A stretch of 64,000 nt of DNA from the NCBI RefSeq assembly GCF_949987535.1, contig NC_080064.1, forward strand, positions 131,592,708 through 131,656,707. Direction: 5' to 3'. Every line of letters starts with the position of its first letter. Position 1 is the first letter of the stretch. The position numbers were made by a program, and so were the translations under genes. The stretch comes from Balaenoptera acutorostrata (Eukaryota; Chordata; Mammalia; Artiodactyla; Balaenopteridae). The notes beneath the pieces were generated by a model that saw only the letters and a list, made by a program, of their open reading frames with translations, had not been told where the DNA came from and did no database searches. Below are positions 1 through 11,900 of the stretch, one piece after another.

Positions 1-1900
1 GTTTTATGCGTCCTTCCCATTTCATTACACAGAATATTTAAAAGACTTGTACTAGTTTTGCCTGTTTTGTTTGCTTTATTTACTGTGACTACTAATACAG
101 TTTGGTGCCACTGCACTGATTCATGCTAAAGGACTGGCAGTTTTACCCATCAATGCTTTTGTACCATAAGTGCATTATTATGAAAATACTTTTGACCTCA
201 TGGACTCCTGATAGGATCTCAGGGACCTCCAAGACTCTGCCGATTGCTGATGATGCTTTGAAAACTCCTGCCCTATAGTATATTAATTCTGATAGAGTAT
301 GATTTGAAATAAAGATTACGGGAGAGTGGCAAGGAAGAAAAAGCTTAGGCTCTGAAAAGGAGAGCTTAATTCCTATTTGGTTTATGTTCAAAGTAACCTT
401 GAATGGAAGATACTTAAAGGAGAGTATCTTAGGGGCAGGCTATAAACCTTATCACTGCAGTTAATGAAGGAATCGAATGAATAAAAATCTAATATAAAAT
501 AAGAAACTAAATTAAATGATAAAAGCATTTTGCATTTGAAATGTGAAAAATACATTTGGATTCTCCCTGTTATTACTTCCTTACTACCATGGGAATAATC
601 TTGATTAGACAATACTTCACTGGGCAAATTTAGGAAAGTTCTTGTAGAGTATACAAGAATGAGAATTCTGTTTTCTACAATTGAACTTTAATGTTTCAAA
701 GAAATGTAAATCTGTGGCTTCGACTTATCAGTATTAGATAGCAACTAACCTCAGCATTTGGGGAAAATTTACCCGCAAAGTAATGTAAGATATAAAGCCA
801 ATTTTAGTGCAAATGTACCTAGTTTGATAAGATAGGTGTGTGGATCAACTGGAAAGTACATTTTTGCACATAGACACATTAAATATTTATCAAGAAAACT
901 TGGTTTTGAAAAGATTTCTTAGGTGAACTTTTGTCAAGCAGGTAATCACTTCTTATTTTTTAAAACTTTTACGGGTTGTCTTTTCTAGGTACAAAAGTAA
1001 AGCCTTTGCCTTGTATGTAGAATGTGTTTTACATTTTTTTTTCTAGTAGAAAAAAGGAAAGAAACAAAGGGGGGAAAGACAATAGAAAATTTCTCCTAAT
1101 GCCACATTACTATTTTGTACATTTTGGGTCTTTTTAAGAGAAAAATACACATTCACTGTAAAAAAAAAAAAAAAAAAAAAGGAAATAGACAAATAAAAGT
1201 TGACATAAGAAAATAGGAATAATAAAAAAGTGGTAATCACTGTTAAAATTCTCTCTCTCTTTCTCTCTCTCTCTCGTTAAACTAACTAAATTAAATATTA
1301 TGAACTCAGTAGGAATACAAGCATGAAAGAGTTTTGTATTTTTTTTCCTCGTCATTGCCTTCAACTAAGCTAGGGAATGGCTTTATTTTCTATCTCACAT
1401 TGATATATAGAAGACACAAAGTTTTTCCATTTTAATCTCACAGCCAGTGTGCACTTCAGAACCTCCTGCCCCCCCCAGGTCCAGCCAGGTGAACAAAACT
1501 TGAAGTTGACTGGAGAGGGTATTCTCTACAGCTTCACTCCTTCACTATTTTCCACTTTTCCCCAACTATGGTCATTGCTAAGGTACTTTCTTGTATTTTT
1601 GTTCTTCTTGCTTGCTCTTTCTCCATATGGAAAAGTTAATATTATCTAAGTGTTTTTTTTTATGTCTTTAAAAATTTTTGAGCACAATTTTAATGCCTAT
1701 GTATTACACCATCTGTCACATGATTATTCCATAACTCTCCATTATTGTTGTGTTCATAATTCTGACTTCCACTCATCAGATTTTTTTTTAAGCAGGTACA
1801 CTCAATGTGCATTGAAACCCTAGAGCACCCTTCTGTGAATTACTCCTTCCCTATAAAACCTCAAGAGTTTTGCTGAGTGTTACATAAGAAAAAATTTAGT
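1..1900. other. AT-rich stretch with no recognised gene
   Basis: Only short chance reading frames, poly(A) tracts and the CT microsatellite are seen. No splice-site pair with a convincing frame was found. Confidence 0.6.
1250..1275. repeat. (CT)n microsatellite
   Basis: An almost pure CT tract interrupted once by TT. A 20-base poly(A) tract lies about 75 bp upstream at about 1161-1180. Confidence 0.9.
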
Positions 1901-1924
1901 ATCAAAAAGGGAAAGTAAAAAAAA

Positions 1925-2836
1925 AAAAATCACTTTTAAAATTGCATCCAAAAAAAAAAAGTACTTAGGAATAAACATAACCAAGGAGGTGAAAGACTTA
2001 TACGCTGAGAACTATCAAACAATGATAAAGGAAATTGAAGATGATTCAAAGAAATGGAAAGATATCCCATGCTCTGGGATTGGAAGAACTAATATTGTTA
2101 AAATTGCCATACTACTCAAAGTGATCTACAGATTTAATGTGATCCCTATTAAATTACCCATGACATTTTTCACAGAACTAGAACAAATAATCCTAACATT
2201 AATATGGAATCATAAAAGACCCAGAATTGTCAAAGCAATCCTGAGGAAAAAGAACAAAGCTGGAGACGTAACCCTCCCAGACTTCAGACAATACTACAAA
2301 GCTACAGTGATCAAAATACCATGGTATTGGCACAAAAACAGACATATGAATCAATGGATCAGAAGAGCGAGCCCAGAAATAAACCCATACACTTATGGTC
2401 AGTCTTCAGCAAAGGAGGCAAGACTATACAGTGGAGAAAAGACATTCTCTTCAGCAAAAGGTGTTGGGAAAGCTGTACAGCCTCATGTAAATCAATGAAG
2501 TTAGAACATTCCCTCACATAACGCACAAAAATAAACTCAGAATGGCTTAAAGACTTAAATATAAGACATGACACCATAAAACTCCTAGAAGAGAACATAG
2601 GCAAAATATTCACAGACATAAATCTTAGAAATATTTTCTTAGGTCAGTCTCCCAAGGCAAAGAAATAAAAGCAAAAATAAACAAATGAGACCTAATCGAA
2701 CTCATAAGATTTTGCACAGCAAAGGAAATCATAAAATGAAAAGACAGCCTACGGAGTGGGAGAAAATATTGCAAATAATGTGACCAACAAGGGCTTAATT
2801 TCCAAAATATACAGACAGCTCACACAACTCAAAATC

Positions 2837-2867
<31 letters not shown>

Positions 2868-3829
2868 CCCAGTCAAAAAATGACAGAAGACCTAAACAGA
2901 CATTTATCTAAAGAAGACATACAGATGACCAACAGGCACATGATAAGATGCTCACCATCTCTAATTATTAGAAAAATGCAAATAAAAACTAAAATGAGGT
3001 ATCACCTCATTGGCCTCAAATAGCCATCATTAAAAAGTCTACAAATGATAAATCCTGGAGAGGATATAGAGAAAAGGAAATTCTCCTACTCTGTTGCTGG
3101 GAATGTAAATTGGTGCAGTCACTGTGGAAAACAGTATGGAAGTTCCTTAAAAAACTGAAAATAGAGTTATCATATGATCCAGCCATCCCACTCCTGGGCA
3201 TAGATCCAGAGAAACCTCTAATTCAAAAAGATACATGCACCTCTATGTTCATAGCAGCACTATTTACAATAGCCAAGACATGGAAGCAACCTAAATGTTC
3301 ATTGACAGAGGACTGGATAAAGGTGTGGTATATATGTGTATGTGTGTGTATATATCTATATATATATATAATGGAATACTACTCATCCATATAAATGAAT
3401 GAAATAATGCCATTTGCAGCAACATGGATGGACCTAGAGATTATCATACTAAGTGAAATAAGTCAGACAAAGCCAAATATCTTATGATATCACTTATATG
3501 TGGAACCTAAAAACTGATACAAATGAACTTATTTACAAAACAGAAACAGACTCACAGACATAGGAAACAAACTTATAGTTACCAAAGGGGAAAGGCAGGG
3601 AGGGATAAATTAGGAGTTAAATTAGTAAGTACAAACTACTGTATATAAAATAGATAAACAACAAGGTCCTACTGTATAGCACAGGGAACTATATTCAATA
3701 TCTTGCAATAAACTAAAATGGAAAAGAATCTGAAAAAGAAAATATGTATAACTGAATTGCTTTACTGTACACCAGAAACTGACAGACACAACATTGTAAA
3801 CCAACTATACTTCAATTTAAAAAAATAAG
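1925..3829 (+). mobile_element. 5'-truncated L1 LINE, ORF2 3' part plus 3' UTR
   Basis: The element enters ORF2 in the post-RT region (the equivalent of KYLGIN...KDLYAENY) and runs through the carboxy-terminal part, with DPAIPLLGI at about 3175-3205 and [18 protein letters not shown] at about 3247-3300. It ends in the cetartiodactyl L1 3' UTR (gctgtacaccagaaact-like, then the tail caactatacttcaattt). The frame is broken by stops and indels, a long poly(A) interrupts ORF2 at about 2838-2861, and a TA/TG expansion sits at 3327-3370. A possible target duplication (ataagaaaaa) occurs near 1884 and 3827 but is low in complexity. Confidence 0.92.
3327..3370. repeat. TA/TG microsatellite inside L1 ORF2
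   Basis: Alternating TATATGTG and TATA units expand the site that in other L1 copies reads tatatatacaatggaatatt. Confidence 0.9.
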
Positions 3830-3849
3830 AAAAAGCTGATCTTTGTCCC

Positions 3850-4150
3850 TGGTTCCTGGGAGGGAACCTCTAAATCCTTAGAATTTCCTGAGTGGTAGGA
3901 GTGTCTTTGTTACCCATGGTGGCCCCCTGGGACTACACTGAATTTATGCTAACAAAGTGACTCATGCTAGCCCCTAGATAGTTTCCGGCCATGAGAGAAA
4001 AACTAACTATGTTACCAGAGGGCTGCAGGAAAGGAAGTGGGGCTGGAGATCCAGTTGAATCACATGCCCAATGATTCAATCAATCATGCCTATATAATGG
4101 AACCCCAATAAAACTCTGGACACAAAAGGTCAGCTGAGTTTCTTTGTGTG
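3850..4150 (+). mobile_element. Probable old LTR fragment
   Basis: A TATA-like box (tgcctatataatggaacc) is followed 15-20 bp later by the polyadenylation motif ccaataaaactctgg, the promoter and poly(A) layout of a mammalian retroviral LTR. Family not assigned. The segment at about 4350-4700 may be another old LTR remnant; that is weaker. Confidence 0.42.
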
Positions 4151-5850
4151 ATACACATCGATGTAGGGAGACACTTCTATAGTGTTCAAAGCAATAGAGA
4201 CATCAAGAGTGATGTGCAGTGCAAGGTGTCCACTCCATTAGATATATTAATTATGAAGATCTTTGCCCAGTCTAAGAAAAAAAAAAAAATTAAATGAGTG
4301 GTAAAGGTTAAAGATAGATATTTAGGGGTTGAGCAGTATAGGGGAGGAAAAATTTTCCTCTACCCATCTAGGTTCTTTTGGCTGGCCTATTAATTAAATT
4401 GATATAAGACAGATTAACAGAAAAACAAATTTAATTACATATGTATGGGATCCCCTTAAGAATATTAGACCCAAGGGCAAATCAGGTAGTTGAGGTTTAT
4501 ATGCCATCCTGAACTAAGGAAGGGATAGAGGTCTGGGACTTCTAAGGGGAGGAGGGTAATTCACAGGACTATAAGAAGAGCAGATAGTTGATAATCAGAT
4601 GTTTGCTCTGCCATACAGATATGTCATTCAGATAAAAGTTATCTCTTGCAGTAGCTCTCTCTCTCCCTGAGCCAGGCTCCCTATCTAAATTTTTTTAGGT
4701 ATTTAAGGGATAGGTAAAATGTTTTTTTGTTTTGTTTTGTTTGTTTGTATGAGTCTGCTGGGTCTTGATTGCCTTCAGCTCAAAATAATCCATATGCCAA
4801 AAGTGGTATATTTGGGTGTCATGTATTTTACTTCCCTTCAACAGACAATTGAGAATCAAAGTATGGATAGTGTGAATGTGAGTTAAGTTTTCTAGAATCT
4901 CAGTTGAAGGAGACAAGGTAAGTGGTAGAGAGACAGAGGGCTAAGGAAGGGGCTTTAAATGGAGAATTGTGCGTGTTTGTATGATGATTGGAAGGCAACA
5001 ATGGAGAAAGAATACAAAAGAGAGAGGATAGTTAGTGAATTAACCTCTCTAAAGAGGACATTGGAATAGGATACAGGTAACTGAGTTGATTTAAGAAAAA
5101 AGGTAGGACAACACTCCTCTGAGATTATTGAGCTTTTCTCTAGAAATATTCATCAGATTGAGTTTATTCATCGTCATTAAATAGATTACTTAATGCTGTC
5201 CAGGACGTCATACTTCAGACCCTGCTACAGGGTTGCTCCCAGCGAGTTATTGTAGTTGCTACTGACAGCCCCCTCAGTAAGATGATGTGATCTATACATC
5301 CTCCTGGGCCTAGAGTCCATCATCACTTCCAGGATGGTTCTAGCCACTCTCCCCACCAAACTAATTCCTAGTTGCTTAGGGCCACCAGGACATTCTGGTT
5401 TCCTTTGTTTAGTTCTATTGAGCATCAGAGGCATTAAAGCAAATTATCCAGTAGAGTCCTGTTTCCCTCATGAAGGTGCATTCCAGTAATTTTCCTAGGG
5501 AGTGTCACTTCCTCTTTGTGTGTGTGCTATCTGGGATACGCAGGAATAGGAACTCATTCTCCTGGTAAATGGAATCATATTCTAAAGGCCCACTGGAAAT
5601 AGTTCTTGAAAAACATTGTGATGAATTATGTGTAAATGAATCAGAAATATAAGGATTGGATTTCCCTGGAAATACATATGAGCTGAAAAAATGAAGGGAG
5701 GGAAAAATTTCCAGTTCCTTAAGGAAGAACTGGACTGGACTGCCAAAAATGACAACCTGTTTTTCCAGCACTCCAATGTCATTTGAATTCCCTGCCTTTC
5801 ATTTTCAGGCACCTGACAAAAAATAGGATACTCAGAAGCTTTTTCTGCAC
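4150..5850. other. No recognised gene
   Basis: Contains a possible LTR remnant at 4350-4700 and otherwise unassigned sequence. The short frames have no splice-site or domain support. Confidence 0.5.
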
Positions 5851-6168
5851 CCTGAAGTATGACTTTATTAATTCAATTAACTACGGTCCAGGCTTTCTTC
5901 CTGGACCGTAGTTACAAAAACTAAAGGGACACCTAGAGTCTTACAAGAATAGCTGATGAAGCAGTGGGGGGCAGGCAGCACTCATGAAGTACTGAAGGTC
6001 TGATGAGCCTTTGCTCACAGGCTTCTCGCAGGGCCCTACGGGATTACAATACCACTCACAGTTAACAGGGAGAGGTTTCCACCCGTGACAAAGCCTGCTT
6101 TTGTAGAGGTAACAGTGTGGGCAATGAGGTAAGGGGAGCACAAGACGAGCCCTTTTCCTGCTGGTTCA
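5850..6168 (-). other. Cysteine-rich minus-strand reading frame with hairpin and polyadenylation motif downstream
   Basis: On the minus strand a frame opens after a stop at about 6168 and ends with TAA at 5941-5943. It contains PHCPHCYLYKSRLCHGW, then a CEWYCNPVGPC segment, and a hydrophobic end (CPPLLHQLFL). Below the stop are a perfect 15-bp inverted repeat (5878-5914) and AATAAA on the minus strand (5864-5869), the order expected for a terminal exon. No signal peptide, convincing acceptor or known family was recognised. It may be a decayed gene end, an unlisted repeat, or chance. The plus strand carries a donor-like ATGAG|gtaagg within it. Confidence 0.25.
5878..5914. repeat. Perfect 15-bp inverted repeat with 7-nt spacer
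   Basis: The arms TAACTACGGTCCAGG (5878-5892) and its exact complement (5900-5914) flank the spacer CTTTCTT. A stem this long with no mismatch is not part of any repeat recognised here. It lies between a minus-strand stop codon and a minus-strand AATAAA. Confidence 0.95.
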
Positions 6169-6479
6169 CTTGTACCGTTCCTCTTACTAAAAGTGGGATC
6201 CTTCTTTACCCAGATACTCTAATAATAGAGAGAAGAACGGCTGCTCCCTGGGCTTGAGTGACTAAGTGTATCAACTAGCTTTGTGATGTAACATATTACA
6301 CAAAATTTAGTAGCTTAAAATTTCTCAATATCCTATGGTTTGCCTAAGAGGTCCTCCAGGCCTTGGCCGGCTCACCTGGGGCTTGAGGGTCTAGGACGGC
6401 CTCACTTAACATCTCTGGGCTGTGGATAATTTCTGTTTCCTTGGTCTTCCATTCCTATATGTTCCAAGTTATATGTAAT

Positions 6480-7685
6480 AACATCTATCAATTTTTTGTA
6501 TATGGGCAGCTATTTTTTATCTCATATCATTTTTCTTTAATGTTTATGTAATTAGATTCATGATGTTTTTTTATTCTTATTTTATTTAGTAAAAATTATA
6601 CTGTTAGAGTTTTCCCATCTTTAAAAATTCTGCAAAACGTAATTGTAATAGCTGCATAATATGCTTTAATTTTAGGTATGCCTCTTAGTTGAGTCAGTCA
6701 TTTTTCTTCTGTTGATAGTTGCATTATTCTTATGTTTCACAGTATAAATAATACTGTGATGAATATCTTTGTAAACAAAATTTGGATTGAATCTCTCTTT
6801 TCAATCTCTTGAATTGTGATTGTTGTGTCACAGGGTATGAACTCTCCAAGGATTTATGTTTCCGAATTATGCGGCAGAAAGGTCCAAATGTGTGTTCCCA
6901 GCAGCACTGGATGACAGGGTCTGAGTATAGCCCCATACAGTGCTCTCCTGCAGGGCTGCTGGGAACATACATTTCGGTAAGCAAAAAAAAAAAAAAAAGA
7001 AGAAGGGAGGAGTGCTTTGTTTTAATTTTCATCATTTTGATTATTGGTCAGTTTGAACACTTAAAATATATTTATTGTCCTTTCCTTTGTCCATAAATTG
7101 TATCTTCATGACCTTTCACTTTTTTATATTGAATTTTAGCCTTTTTATCACTGTTTTGTAAAGCCTCTTTATATAAGACTACTGATCCACCTTTGTCATA
7201 TCTATGGTATATTTTCCCTTAGATTGTTATTCACATTTTATGTTTTTGGTGGTATTTCAAATTTGTAGGTGCATAAAGCTACCAATATTTTCCCTTTTGA
7301 TTTTTTCTATTATTTTTATACTCAGATCTTCTTCCATTCAGAGGTCAGAAATTTGCTCATTTTTTCTGCTGTTATTTTTTTAAACATTGACCTCTCTAAT
7401 CCAACTTAAATTTCTTTTGCTGTGCTGTGTGAGTTTAAACTCCAAACTAATTTTCCCCTGAATAACTAGTTTTGCCTGCACTCTGTATTGACTACTTCAT
7501 ACCTTCTCTGGGGTCTTGTGTTGCATCCTGTATCATAAGCTAATCTCTCATATCCAATTGTCTACATCCCTACTAGAACATCTGCATAATTAATGTATAA
7601 AAACTACACTCCGTATCTTCTATACCGTCCTTGCTCTGTGCCCCCTCCCCAGACTTCCCTTCTTACAGAATGGGATGTCCATCCT
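6480..7685 (-). mobile_element. Old L1ME-type LINE 3' end
   Basis: The reverse complement of the typical L1ME 3' region can be followed, including equivalents of gcataatatgctttaat, gtgatgaatatctttgtaaa and gattgttgtgtcacagggta. It is strongly diverged, with a poly(A) insertion at about 6983-6998. Confidence 0.6.
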
Positions 7686-8079
7686 TCTATTTGTTCATGA
7701 TTTCTCTCTTTCTCTCACACCCCCACATCCAATCCATCACCTAATACAGATGCCCTACTTTGAAAATAAAGTCAGAATCTGACCACTGTTCCTACCTGTA
7801 CTGTGTTCACCCTCATTCAGTAACATCATCTCTTGCTTGAATTATTACAACCACCACTTGACGGTTCTATGTACTTCTTTGCATTAGGCCAACTTCAGAC
7901 TATTCTCAAAAGACCATCAGGATGATAGGTCAGATCACGTCCTTCTTCTACCCAAGTCTTCTAATGGCTTCCCTTCTCACACATAGTAACAGTGAGGTGC
8001 CTATACTAGTCTATAGGTCCCCCTCTCACCTCCTGTCCTAATGCTTGACCCCTTCCTCACTTATGTCCAACTACAGTGG
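7686..8079 (+). mobile_element. L2 LINE 3' part, first half
   Basis: Shows the L2 3' consensus order: a block around catctcttgcttgaattatt, then ggtcagatcacgtccttctt, then ctaatggcttcccttctcac. It continues at 8579 after an LTR insertion. Confidence 0.75.
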
Positions 8080-8574
8080 TGCCAACTACAAACTGGCACT
8101 TGCCATCTACCTCTAAAAGGATCAAATTATGAGCCTCTGAAGCTGCTGACCTTCAACACCCCCCGAAAGGAGTTCAAGGTGGAGATCAGGAATGAGGCAC
8201 TCTGTGCTCTCGGAAAAACTGGCAGAATAGGTCTTCGGATAGCTAGATATTTTCAGGAGAAGATTTTATGAGCCCAATTCTTGCATCTCCTCGTATCTAG
8301 AAAAACACTAAAATCCTTCATGGTGATGTCTGCTCCTTGTGACTAGCAGTAACCTACACGAGACTAGCAGCAACATTCTGCAAAAAATATGTGCTTGATT
8401 GCGTGTACTCCCCCTTCACCAAAGTCACATATATATTGACCTTCCCCCTACCTCTTCGGAGCAGTTTCTCAGAGCTGTCTGAAATGCTATGTCCTGGGCT
8501 ATAGTCCTCATTTTGCCCCAAATAAAACTTAACTCACAACTCTCACACTGTGCTTTTTTTTTTTTCAGTTGACA
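8080..8574 (+). mobile_element. Solo retroviral LTR (ERV1-like) inserted in L2
   Basis: A 495-bp unit begins TG and ends CA. It is flanked by the 4-bp duplication GTGG (8076-8079 and 8575-8578) and splits an L2 copy. It has a TATA-like atatata at about 8431 and AATAAA at 8521-8526 close to the 3' end, as in an LTR. No internal retroviral genes remain. The 4-bp duplication suggests a gammaretrovirus-like (ERV1) source; that is inference. Confidence 0.82.
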
Positions 8575-8578
8575 GTGG

Positions 8579-8945
8579 TCTCTTTGAGAAGTCCAGTCAT
8601 GCTCTGGTCCCAGAGCCTATACACTTGCTGTTTCCCCTACTGGAATGCCTGTCCCCCAGGTAGATGCACGGCTCCCACTCTCCTTTTAGCTCTTTGCCTA
8701 AATATCACTTTCTCACTGAAGTGTTTGCTATCCACATTATTTAAAACTGCAAATTACACCCACTCCTCTTATGCCCAAAATCTCTGCCCCCCTCCTCTAC
8801 CTTGTTTTTTTTCTTTTTTTGCATCATTTATAACCAAATGACATCCTACATTTTGATTTTACTTGTTTATTGTCTATCTTCCCATATTAGAAGATGACCA
8901 TGAGGGTAGTAATGTTATCTTCAGTCTCTAAATTTTTATACTCCA
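8579..8945 (+). mobile_element. L2 LINE 3' part, second half
   Basis: Continues the L2 of 7686-8079: ctatacacttgctgtttccc, then cctaaatatcactttctcac, then a poly-pyrimidine block and ttgtttattgtctatcttcc. The open frame across it is incidental. Confidence 0.75.
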
Positions 8946-11900
8946 TAATCCCATCACCATATGGTTTAATGTTTTCATCTTAATGCTTTGAAAAAAAAAG
9001 AGCTCTAGGTGCTTGACTAGATCATACTTTTTGTTTATTTGCTCTTATTGAATGTAGATGAATTTCTGTATTTTGTATCTACTTTTGAAATTTGGTGGTA
9101 TGGAAGGCCAGAAAAATTATTATACAATGTGCTGTGCCCTACCTATTACATAAGTCTTTTAAAAATAAAAACTTGAGGGTAGAGTACCAAGAGTATTACA
9201 GACTTTTCATATTCAAAAACTTCTATGGGAGAATCTTGAGTCTCTTTGCAACAATTCTCAAATTTTACTATAAAAGAGAATGCAATTGATTGTGTGCTAT
9301 AATTGTTTATGGAATTTCCTCCTTTTCCCATTATAAGAATTTCGTTCTAAATTCAATGATATGTCCTAAGAATTACCATATCTACATGAAAATGTGATAT
9401 AACTAGTCCCTTCCCCCACAACCACCACCCCATCAAATTTCCACTTTTCCAGAAAGAGAACTTAAAAAATTAAGGCCTATTGTTTGGACAATTTTCTTTA
9501 ATGTGAAGGTAGAAAGTTTTGGGTTCTTTTTTTTATAAAAACATGGCATAATTTTTTAGCTGTAGTTTTAAAGAAATGTTCTTATTAATTAAAAGTTTAA
9601 AATAACTAAATAAAAAATCAAATACAATGGAACTAAACTATAATGCACATGCTGGGGATGGGGTCAGCATCCTGCTTTCCAGTTGATTTTTCCAGTAGGT
9701 ATGGTTTTCCATTAGGCATTATTTTTAGCTGCATACATTAACCATTCCTATAATTAAATGCTAGGTAATAAAAGAATCTGAATGGTTCCTGCTCATCTTA
9801 ACCACGTCCTTTCCATTTTGAAACACAATGAAAAGAGAAAAAAGGGAGGAACATGGAGGGGAAAACAGGGATGTTTCTTTAGGACAGTTTATAAACATGG
9901 GAAGGTGGACTTCTTAATGTTTTCATTAATAAGAAAACAATGTCTCCTCTCCACTCTTCTTCTCCTCTCTCAGATCCCTCCCCCCAACTGCCTTCCTGTT
10001 CTTTCAAGCTTCCATCATTCAATCCAAAAAGTGAAGCTTCTCTAGTTCTTCAGCTGTACATTTGAGATTCACTACAAGATAGTGTCAAAATGTATTTTAT
10101 CATAAGATCTACAAATAATTTTCTGACAAATCTATGATACCGTATATGTGTAACATAAAATCACAACCATGGAAACTGTTACTTTGGAAAACTATGCCTA
10201 AATCTAAGTATAATTGGAGCTTTAAAATTTTTTCCAGTAATAATGCTTGTTACTTGTTCACTTACTTTGTCAAGCAGAAAATCTATAATTGATACCACAG
10301 ATTTAAGCAAAATTTATGAGAAAATTATTTCAAACTAAGGCAATGCTCTCCATGAGCCTAACTTTTATCTGCAAATTAGGAAAGACTGTTTTGATTCAAT
10401 CAGTGATCAGACCCCTGGATCATTGCCTCAGAAAGCGCAAGGAGTTCACTGTAACAGCCTAGGATGCAGAGGGTGCTATGCTAATACGTGTTAATAGATG
10501 CTATAGGATAAAAGCGTCCCATAATCAAATGAGATTGGAAGATGCTAGGTTAAAGAAAGTTAAATACATTTCTGAGAGTATCTCAGGGGTACTCTGCTAT
10601 TTAATATGCAAAAGTGCAATATGAATTTGCAAAAGGAGGCAGTGACTAGAGAGGCTTTTGTTCATGGAGCATGTCCTTACGCTGGAAGTCACAGAGGGAA
10701 ATACTCTCAGACTCTGGCAGGTAATTCACCAGTTTAGGGAAAAAATCCTAATTTCCTATCATAACTTTTTACAACACATTACAATATACAATTTATCTAA
10801 GAGAAATAGAATTATAGGAAGTTAAGCATGAAAAAACTATGGTAATATTATTTATCTATTTATCTATTTATTTCCCCAGATGTCAAAGATATTCTTGGAA
10901 TTTAATTAGAATTAAAAAAAGGCTTGCTGCCTCAGAGAACAGAGAAGCAGCAGCTATGAAATGCTGGAGAAGAAATCAGCCTCAGGGTGTTGATCCAATG
11001 TCTGGTACAGGAAGGACAAGAAGGGGATGAGCGTGACCTCTTGTGGGCAGAACCTCCCTTATTTCACCTTTGTACACTCTTCTTCCAGAACCTCACACAG
11101 TGTCATGTACGTAAGGTGATAAAAGTCAGGATGCATGAGTAAAGGCTATTTTTCTAATCTCGACTTTATTCATTAACAAAGTTTTCCTAAAATTAAATCT
11201 TATTTGCTTGTGTATTTCTATCAGTTGGGATTTTGTTTGTCTGCAAGTGATAAAAACTGAAAGCAGGAGACTAGAAGTTTAATTATCTTTATGAAAAAAG
11301 CCTATATATCAATATACAAAGCTGCCAAGTCAGCTTCATGATTGTCAAGGCCCTTAGCACAGGGCTTCCACCTCATCGTCTAGTCTGCAGTGACCATGTC
11401 CTTTCTGCAGCCGATAGGAAAGAAGAAAGGAAAAACAAAGCAAGCGTCTCCATTTAGGGATGCTTCAAGAATTCGTAAATGAACTGTGATAAGGGAGGCT
11501 GGGAAAAGCAGTCCTATTCCAAGTCGCCATGGACTCAGCTTAAACTTGGGAATTCTATTATTATAGAAGAAGGAGGGAATGCCTCAGTATTTAATAAAGA
11601 AAAGTATATGAAAGAAAAATTTTAATGTACAATAAAGAAAATAAAAGTATATGAAAAACTGAGAGACAATGGCCAGCCAGAAGAAAATGCTTAGCTTGCA
11701 TCTTTGGAAGTGCAATCAAATGTTTCTAGTGGGGACATCTGAATATCTCAAAAGCACCATTCAAAGAAAGATAATTTACTTCCCTCTTCATCTCTTCTTC
11801 TTTCCCACACTCTCTAAAGTATGTTAGGGCGTTGGGGAGGAGTTGAGTATGAAAAAGAAACATAATTTAGCCCCTTCTGGAAACTGCCAGACCACCACCA

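Noticed and set aside
5207..5863. 12-bp inverted match (gtcatacttcag at 5207-5218, complement at 5852-5863), suggesting terminal repeats of a small transposon
   Set aside because: The match does not extend beyond 12 bp at either end, and no target duplication flanks it. Most likely chance.
6826..6978. Apparent exon with acceptor-like 'tgtcacag' and donor-like 'tcg|gtaagc'
   Set aside because: The sequence aligns in order with the reverse complement of an L1ME 3' region (stretches like 'gtcacagggtatgaac' and 'cccagcagcactggatga'), so the open frame is repeat-derived.
8041..8271. 76-codon plus-strand frame
   Set aside because: It crosses the L2/LTR boundary at 8079/8080, so it cannot be an ancestral gene.
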